DNA of 64,000 nucleotides from Lysobacter sp. K5869 (GTDB lineage: Bacteria; Pseudomonadota; Gammaproteobacteria; Xanthomonadales; Xanthomonadaceae): assembly GCF_018847975.1 (NCBI RefSeq), contig NZ_CP072597.1, positions 4,317,001 through 4,381,000 of the forward strand, given 5' to 3'. Below are positions 58,566 to 64,000 of the stretch, piece after piece. The translations under genes were made by a program, and so were the position numbers. Numbering within the stretch: the first letter of the stretch is position 1; each line of letters opens with the position of its first letter. Under the pieces are notes generated by a model. The model searched no databases, was not told the DNA's origin, and was given only the letters and a program-made list of their open reading frames with translations.

Positions 58566-60785
58566 ATGGCGGCAGTTACCACCACGTCCGGCGCGCGCCA
58601 GGACGCAGGCAACGACGAAATCGATCTGGCCGCGCTGCTGGGCACGCTGTTCGATCACAAGTGGCTGATCGGCGCGGTCACCGCGCTCGGCTTCGGCCTG
58701 AGCGCGGCGTACGCGCTGCTGGCCGCGCCGGTGTATCAAGCCAACGCGATGGTGCAGGTGGAGTCGAAGACGCCCACCCTGCCCGGCCTCACCGCGGTGT
58801 CGCAGGCGCTGACCGATTCGGCGCCGCAAGCGGTCACCGAAATGTCGCTGCTGACGTCGCGCACGGTGTTGGGCAAGGCGGTCGCCGATCTGCAGCTGGA
58901 TCTGCAAGTCGAACCCGCGCATTTCCCCTTGATCGGCGCGGCGATCGCGCGCCGCTTTCAGCCGTCCACCGGCAACGAAGTCGCCTCGCCGTGGTTCGGC
59001 CTCAACCGCTACGGCTGGGGCGGCGAAACCCTCGACATCGCCGAGCTCGACGTGCCAGACGACCTGCTCGGCAAGCCGCTGACCTTGATCGCCGGCCCCG
59101 GCGGCAGCTACGAGTTGCTCGACGATCAGGATCAGCGCCTGCTCGGCGGCGACGCCGGCCAACTCGCGGTCGGCGGCGGCGCCAAGCTCAAGGTCGAACG
59201 CCTGCTCGCCAATCCGGGCATGCGCTTCGAGGTGACCAAGCTCTCGCAGCTGGGCATCATCGCCGCGCTGCAGAACAACCTCACCGCCAGCGAGAAGGCC
59301 AAGGACTCGGGCATCATCCAGCTCAGCTACGAGCTCGGCGATCCGGTCCTGGCCCAGGCCACGCTGGAGTCGATCACCCGCCAGTACATCCGCCAGAACA
59401 TCGAACGCAACTCCGCCGAAGCCGCCAACAGCCTGGAGTTCGTCAACAAGCAATTGCCCAACGTGCGCCGCGATCTGGAGAAGGCCGAGCACACCCTGGC
59501 CCAGTACCAAACGCAGGCGCACACCGTCGACATCACCCTCGACGCCAAGTCGCTGCTCGACCAGATCGTCTCGCTCGACACCAGCATCTCGCAGCTGCGC
59601 CTGCAGCAGGCCGAGGTGACTCGCCGCTACACGCCCGCGCATCCGGCCTACAAGGCCTTGATGGCGCAGATCGGCGAGTTGGAAGCGAGCAAGCAGAAGA
59701 TCAACGACCGCATCGGCACCCTGCCGCAGACCCAGCAGGAACTGATCGGGCTGACCCGCGAGGTGCAGGTGACCACGCTCACCTACACCAACATGCTCAA
59801 TCAGGCCCAGCAGCTCGACATCGCCCGCGCCGGCACGGTCGGCAACGCGCGCGTGGTCGACCGCTCGGTGGTCGACACCAGCCAGCCGGTCAAGCCCAAG
59901 CGCGCGCTGGCCGTCGCCATCGGCACTTTCCTCGCCGGTTTCCTCGCCGTGGCCTACGTGTTCCTGCGGCAGATGCTCAACCGCGGCGTCGAGCACGTGC
60001 AGGAGATCGAGCAGATCGGCCTGCCGGTGCTGTCCTCGATTCCGATGAGCGCCTACCAGCGCGATCACGAGAAGGCCGGCCGCAAGCTGCGCGCCAACGG
60101 CAACAACGGCAAGCCGCATCTGCTGGCGCTCGACGCCCCCAACGATCTGGCCATCGAAGCCATGCGCAGCCTGCGCACCGCGCTGCACTTCGCGCGGCTG
60201 GAAGCGCAGAACAACGTGCTGATGATCTGCGGCTCCAGTCCCGGCGCCGGCAAGACCTTCGTCTCCACCAATCTGGCCGCGACCATCGCCCAGGGCGGCC
60301 AGCGCGTGCTGCTCATCGACGGCGACATGCGCCGCAGCACCTTGCACAAGGTGCTCGGCCAGGATCCGCGCAACGGCTTGTCCGACCTGCTCGCCAGCCG
60401 CATCGACGTGGCCACCGCGGTCCGGCGCACGCCGATCGAGAACCTGTTCTTCATTCCGCGCGGCGAAGCGCCGCCCAATCCGTCCGAGCTGCTGATGCGG
60501 CCGGAACTGGGCCTGCTGCTGAAAACCGCCGCGCTGCAATACGATCTGGTGATCGTCGACACGCCGCCGATCCTGGCGGTGACCGACTCGGCCATCATCG
60601 GCCGCCACGCCGGCACCGCGCTGATGGTGGTGCGCTTCGGCCTGAATCCGGCCAAGGAACTCGCCCTGGCCGTGCAGCGCTTCGAGCAGAACGGCATCGA
60701 GCTCAAGGGCGCGGTGTTCAACGCGGTGGAGCGCCGCCACGACACCCACTACGCCTACGGCTACGAGTACCGCTCCGGCGCCTGA
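58566..60785 (+). CDS. wzc: Wzc, polysaccharide co-polymerase and BY-type tyrosine autokinase
   Basis: 739 aa inner-membrane protein. Wzz domain with a first membrane helix about residues 35-55 (WLIGAVTALGFGLSAAYALL), a long periplasmic helical hairpin (about 230-420), and a second membrane helix about 450-470 (ALAVAIGTFLAGFLAVAYVF). The cytoplasmic kinase domain has Walker A GSSPGAGKT (556-564), Walker A' VLLIDGDMRR and Walker B LVIVDTPP. The C-terminus HDTHYAYGYEYRSGA carries four tyrosines (Y729, Y731, Y733, Y735), the autophosphorylation cluster and Wzb substrate. It pairs with Wza across the envelope. Confidence 0.95.
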   Translation: MAAVTTTSGARQDAGNDEIDLAALLGTLFDHKWLIGAVTALGFGLSAAYALLAAPVYQANAMVQVESKTPTLPGLTAVSQALTDSAPQAVTEMSLLTSRTVLGKAVADLQLDLQVEPAHFPLIGAAIARRFQPSTGNEVASPWFGLNRYGWGGETLDIAELDVPDDLLGKPLTLIAGPGGSYELLDDQDQRLLGGDAGQLAVGGGAKLKVERLLANPGMRFEVTKLSQLGIIAALQNNLTASEKAKDSGIIQLSYELGDPVLAQATLESITRQYIRQNIERNSAEAANSLEFVNKQLPNVRRDLEKAEHTLAQYQTQAHTVDITLDAKSLLDQIVSLDTSISQLRLQQAEVTRRYTPAHPAYKALMAQIGELEASKQKINDRIGTLPQTQQELIGLTREVQVTTLTYTNMLNQAQQLDIARAGTVGNARVVDRSVVDTSQPVKPKRALAVAIGTFLAGFLAVAYVFLRQMLNRGVEHVQEIEQIGLPVLSSIPMSAYQRDHEKAGRKLRANGNNGKPHLLALDAPNDLAIEAMRSLRTALHFARLEAQNNVLMICGSSPGAGKTFVSTNLAATIAQGGQRVLLIDGDMRRSTLHKVLGQDPRNGLSDLLASRIDVATAVRRTPIENLFFIPRGEAPPNPSELLMRPELGLLLKTAALQYDLVIVDTPPILAVTDSAIIGRHAGTALMVVRFGLNPAKELALAVQRFEQNGIELKGAVFNAVERRHDTHYAYGYEYRSGA

Positions 60786-61354
60786 CCGCGCCGACGCACA
60801 AGCAAGTTTCGTTTTCGCGAGAGGAAAGCCGATGATCATTTCCATCGCAACCATCGCCGTCGAACGGAATCGACCGCTCCGCGCACGACGCGCGCGTTCT
60901 CGCGCGGGCGTCCGCGCGTCCGTATACGCACACGCGAAATCACGCAAATTAGCGGGAATTTTGCCTTCCGCGTCGAATGCGCAATGCGATGTCAACCGTT
61001 CGAGTCGACATCGGAAAATTTCCGATTCGTTGCAATCGCGCAACCACTCACGTTTCCTGAATCCCATCCGCAAACGACTTACGAGCGCACAGTATTTCGC
61101 AATCCAGGAGTGGCACGATGCCGTCCGCCGAGAGTGCGCAAGCGAAGCGAAGATTCCCGGCGAGAAACACCGCAATGTTTTTTCCGCGTTCGCAACGCAA
61201 GCGCGAACGCACAGGCGACGCACCGGATGACGGCGCATCGCGACGTCCGGCGGCCATCGCGGACCGGCGCCTGAGGGCGCCACAACACACGCATTGACCG
61301 AAGGGGGCGGTCGTCGGATGGGTCTACCGAAGACTTACCTTGGAAACAACGGTC
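60786..61354. other. AT-richer spacer upstream of the WecA-WecB fusion
   Basis: 569 bp with lower GC than its surroundings, most marked at 60930-61110, where a palindrome TCGGAAAATTTCCGA lies at about 61012-61026. A 132-codon frame from ATG 60832 has a good ribosome-binding site (GAGAGGAAA) but uses rare codons such as TTA and TCA and encodes a basic peptide with no recognisable fold; I treat it as probably not a gene. The promoter of the fusion gene should be here; a TTGACC at about 61286 is a weak candidate -35. Confidence 0.5.
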
Positions 61355-63745
61355 ATGATGAAAGAACAATTCGTCATTGCGGGCGCGCTCAGCGTCGCCG
61401 TCACCGCGTTGTCGATGAGCGCGCTGTATCCCAGCGCCGCCAGGCTCGGCCTGGTCGATCGTCCCAACGCGCGCAAGCAACATAAGGGCGAGATCCCCGT
61501 CGTCGGCGGGATCAGCTTCTTCCTCGGTCTGCTCGCAGGCGCGCTGTACCTGCAACTGGGCGACCGCTACACCATGAGCCTGCTGGCCAGTTCGGGACTC
61601 ATCGTCGCGCTCGGCGCGTTCGACGACTCGCGCGATCTGAGCGTGCGCGTGCGCCTGCTGGTGCAGTCCATCGCGGTCGGATTGATGGTCACCGGCAGCG
61701 GCGTATGGCTCGACGACCTGGGCGATCTGTTCGGCACCGGCCCGATCCATCTGGGCTGGCTCGGCGTTCCGGTCACGGTGATCGCCGTGGTCGGCACGAT
61801 CAACGCCTTCAACATGCTCGACGGCATCGACGGACTCGCCGCCAGCATCGCCCTGGTGTGCATCGGCGCGATCTTCCTGTTCGACCGCAGCAACGTGCTC
61901 GACAAGGGCGCGCTGCCGAGTCTGGCCCTGCTGTTCGTCGCGCTGCTGCCGTTCTTGTTCGTCAATCTCGGCGGCATCAACGGACGCAAGGTGTTCATGG
62001 GCGACGCCGGCAGCATGCTGATCGGCTACGTCATGGCCTGGAGCCTGATCTATCTGAGCCAGCGCGGCCCGACCCGCATCGACGCCGCCGACGCGGTGTG
62101 GTGCATCGCCCTGCCGTTGCTGGAAACCTTGAACTTGATGTACCGGCGCATGCGCCGCGGCCTGTCGCCGTTCAAGCCCGACCGCCAGCACCTGCATTAC
62201 CTGCTGCTCGACCGCGAGCGTTCGCCCAAGACCGCGTTGCTGACCATCGTCGGGCTGGCCTGCGCCTTCGTCGCCATCGGCTACGCGCTGCGCCATCTGC
62301 CGATCCTGCTCGGCCTGATCGCGTTCTTCGCCATGCTCGGCCTGTACTCGCTGACCCTGAGCAGCGGCGACCGCAACAAGCTGCCGGACTGGCTGCCGCG
62401 CCCGCCGCGCCAGCTCGAGTTCGCGCCGCAAGCGCCGCTCGGCAGCGGCCGCGGCGCGCGCGATTCCGCACCGGCGGCAGCGGGCAACGCGGGCGGCGCC
62501 GCCTATGCGCGCAGCGCTCACGGCGAAGCGGCCGGCGCCGGCGGGTTCGCCCCGCTGCCGCCGCTGGCCGCGGCCTCGGCTCAGCTCGGCGGCCCGGCGA
62601 TCAAGACCTTGTGCGTGTTCGGCACCCGTCCCGAAGCGATCAAGATGGCGCCGCTGGCCAAGATGCTCGCGCAAGACCCGCGCTTCGACGCGCGCGTGTG
62701 CGTGACCGGCCAGCACCGGCAGATGCTCGATCAGGTGCTGCAGCTGTTCGAGATCCAGCCGGACTTCGACCTCAACATCATGAAGCCCAAGCAAGACCTC
62801 ACCGACGTCACCACGGCGATCCTGACCGGGATGAAGTCGGTGCTGGCCGAGCTCAAGCCCGATGTGGTGCTGGTCCACGGCGACACCTCGACCACGATGG
62901 CCGCGACCCTGGCCGCGTACTACCAGCAGATTCCGGTCGCCCACGTCGAAGCGGGCCTGCGCACCGGCAATCTCTACTCGCCGTGGCCGGAAGAAGCCAA
63001 CCGCAAGCTCACCGGCGCGCTGGCGGCGATCCACTTCGCCCCGACCGAGCTGTCGCGCGGCAACCTGCGCGAGGAAGGCATCCCCGACGATCGCATCGCG
63101 ATCACCGGCAACACCGTGATCGACGCGCTCAAGGACGTGCTGCTGCGGATCGAACGCACGCCGGAGCTGCGCCGCGACATCGACGCTAAGTTCGAATTCC
63201 TTCGGGAAGATCGCAAAGTGGTTTTGGTCACCGGCCACCGCCGCGAAAGCTTCGGCGGCGGCTTCGAGCGCATCTGCGAAGCGCTGCGCGACACCGCGCT
63301 GCGCCACCCGGAGATCGACATCGTCTACCCGGTGCATCTGAATCCGCAGGTGCGCGAGCCGGTCAACCGCGTGCTGCGCGGGATCGCCAACGTGCATCTG
63401 ATCGAGCCGCTGGACTACCTGCCGTTCGTGTACCTGATGAACCGCGCGTACATCATCCTCACCGACTCCGGCGGCATCCAGGAAGAAGCGCCGTCGCTGG
63501 GCAAGCCGGTGCTGGTGATGCGCGACACCACCGAACGCCCGGAAGCGGTGGCCGCCGGCACGGTCAAGCTCGTCGGCACCGACCGCGAACTGATCTGCGA
63601 CGGCATCAGCCGCCTGCTGACCGACCGCGCCGCGTACGAAGCGATGAGCTTCGCCCACAACCCCTACGGCGACGGGCTGGCGTGCCAGCGCATCGTCGCC
63701 GCGCTGGCGCAGTTCCGCCGCGAAGACTCGCTGCTGGCCGCTTGA
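61355..63745 (+). CDS. WecA-WecB fusion: polyprenyl-phosphate sugar-1-P transferase joined to UDP-GlcNAc 2-epimerase
   Basis: 796 aa. Residues 1 to about 345 are a multi-pass membrane glycosyltransferase of the WecA/MraY superfamily: FDDSRD (89-94), [13 protein letters not shown] (150-162), [11 protein letters not shown] and the cytosolic [13 protein letters not shown]. It should load GlcNAc-1-P or a related sugar onto undecaprenyl phosphate. A Gly/Ala-rich linker (about 355-410) leads to a complete non-hydrolysing epimerase from about residue 412 on ([66 protein letters not shown]), making UDP-ManNAc. These are normally separate proteins. I start at ATG 61355; a TTG at 61340 would add five residues. 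wecC follows after 98 bp. Confidence 0.93.
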   Translation: MMKEQFVIAGALSVAVTALSMSALYPSAARLGLVDRPNARKQHKGEIPVVGGISFFLGLLAGALYLQLGDRYTMSLLASSGLIVALGAFDDSRDLSVRVRLLVQSIAVGLMVTGSGVWLDDLGDLFGTGPIHLGWLGVPVTVIAVVGTINAFNMLDGIDGLAASIALVCIGAIFLFDRSNVLDKGALPSLALLFVALLPFLFVNLGGINGRKVFMGDAGSMLIGYVMAWSLIYLSQRGPTRIDAADAVWCIALPLLETLNLMYRRMRRGLSPFKPDRQHLHYLLLDRERSPKTALLTIVGLACAFVAIGYALRHLPILLGLIAFFAMLGLYSLTLSSGDRNKLPDWLPRPPRQLEFAPQAPLGSGRGARDSAPAAAGNAGGAAYARSAHGEAAGAGGFAPLPPLAAASAQLGGPAIKTLCVFGTRPEAIKMAPLAKMLAQDPRFDARVCVTGQHRQMLDQVLQLFEIQPDFDLNIMKPKQDLTDVTTAILTGMKSVLAELKPDVVLVHGDTSTTMAATLAAYYQQIPVAHVEAGLRTGNLYSPWPEEANRKLTGALAAIHFAPTELSRGNLREEGIPDDRIAITGNTVIDALKDVLLRIERTPELRRDIDAKFEFLREDRKVVLVTGHRRESFGGGFERICEALRDTALRHPEIDIVYPVHLNPQVREPVNRVLRGIANVHLIEPLDYLPFVYLMNRAYIILTDSGGIQEEAPSLGKPVLVMRDTTERPEAVAAGTVKLVGTDRELICDGISRLLTDRAAYEAMSFAHNPYGDGLACQRIVAALAQFRREDSLLAA

Positions 63746-63843
63746 TCCCCCACCCGCGTCGCCTGCGCCCGACCCGGGCGCGGCGGCGCGGGTTCATGCA
63801 TCCCTGAGCAATGCCTCCCCCACGGAGGACCACTGGAGCCTTT

Positions 63844-64000
63844 ATGAGTTTCGACACCGTCTCGGTCATCGGCCTGGGTTACATCGGCCTTCCCACCGCC
63901 GCCGCCTTCGCCGCCGTGCGCAAGCGCGTGATCGGCATCGACGTGACCGCCTCGGTCGTGGACACCATCAACCGCGGCGAGATCCACATCGTCGAACCCG
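63844..64000 (+). CDS. wecC: WecC, UDP-N-acetyl-D-mannosamine dehydrogenase (5' part only)
   Basis: Oxidises UDP-ManNAc to UDP-ManNAcA with NAD. Only 52 codons are in the window. The Rossmann motif SVIGLGYIGLPTAAAF and the stretch VVDTINRGEIHIVEP match E. coli WecC almost residue for residue. ATG 63844 fits the family start. Together with the WecB half of the preceding gene it predicts ManNAcA in the exported polymer. Confidence 0.93.
   Translation, partial: MSFDTVSVIGLGYIGLPTAAAFAAVRKRVIGIDVTASVVDTINRGEIHIVEP

Noticed and set aside
60832..61230. 132-codon frame after wzc with a good ribosome-binding site
   Set aside because: Uses TTA, TCA and other codons rare in this window, product is basic and unstructured; kept only as a note in the spacer entry.

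Overview
The window reads as chromosome of a high-GC gammaproteobacterium of the family Xanthomonadaceae, most likely Lysobacter. The main reasons are a complete DSF quorum-sensing rpf block (rpfB, rpfF, rpfC, rpfG) flanked by lysS and prfB, two large TonB-dependent receptors with the xanthomonad N-terminal motif VTGSRIKRA, and several families of intergenic hairpin repeats. The window has no insertion sequence, prophage, CRISPR array, tRNA or rRNA that I can support. Genes are densely packed, and strong GC skew at third codon positions creates many long antisense shadow frames, which are not listed.

Layout. 1-4408: clpS-clpA (clpA cut by the window edge), a secreted YbjN-like protein, then nudJ-mnmA-hflD. 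4409-4948: three REP-type repeat units. 4949-12563: a small secreted protein, acnB, a VapBC-type toxin-antitoxin pair and the divergent acnA, so both aconitases lie side by side. 12738-13537: a single ~800 bp imperfect palindrome without genes. 13606-21167: a tightly coupled five-gene minus-strand cassette (SWIM zinc finger, DUF5691-like, MoxR AAA+ ATPase, DUF5682-like, VWA/MIDAS protein). 21331-31448: a lipoprotein, the rpf cluster, lysS, and prfB with its programmed frameshift. 31739-34720: a VIT/DUF2135 protein.

35014-51746 looks like an N-glycan uptake and degradation locus. It holds a GH2 beta-mannosidase, two TonB-dependent receptors, a GH20 hexosaminidase, a GH92 alpha-mannosidase, a small unknown protein, CutC and a Tat-exported glycosylasparaginase. 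An identical 16-bp near-palindrome with a central CG, of LacI-family type, lies upstream of both receptor genes. 51920-56146: an Hsp90-family ATPase that is not HtpG, with a large repeat-rich partner. 56284-64000: the start of an exopolysaccharide locus, with wza on the minus strand, then wzb, wzc, a WecA-WecB fusion and wecC (cut by the window edge) on the plus strand. This points to a polymer containing ManNAcA.

The parts with most potential novelty are the MoxR/VWA/SWIM cassette, the Hsp90-TPR pair, the WecA-WecB fusion, the shared operator of the N-glycan locus, and the long structured repeats. All functional names come from motif recognition by eye; no database search was run.
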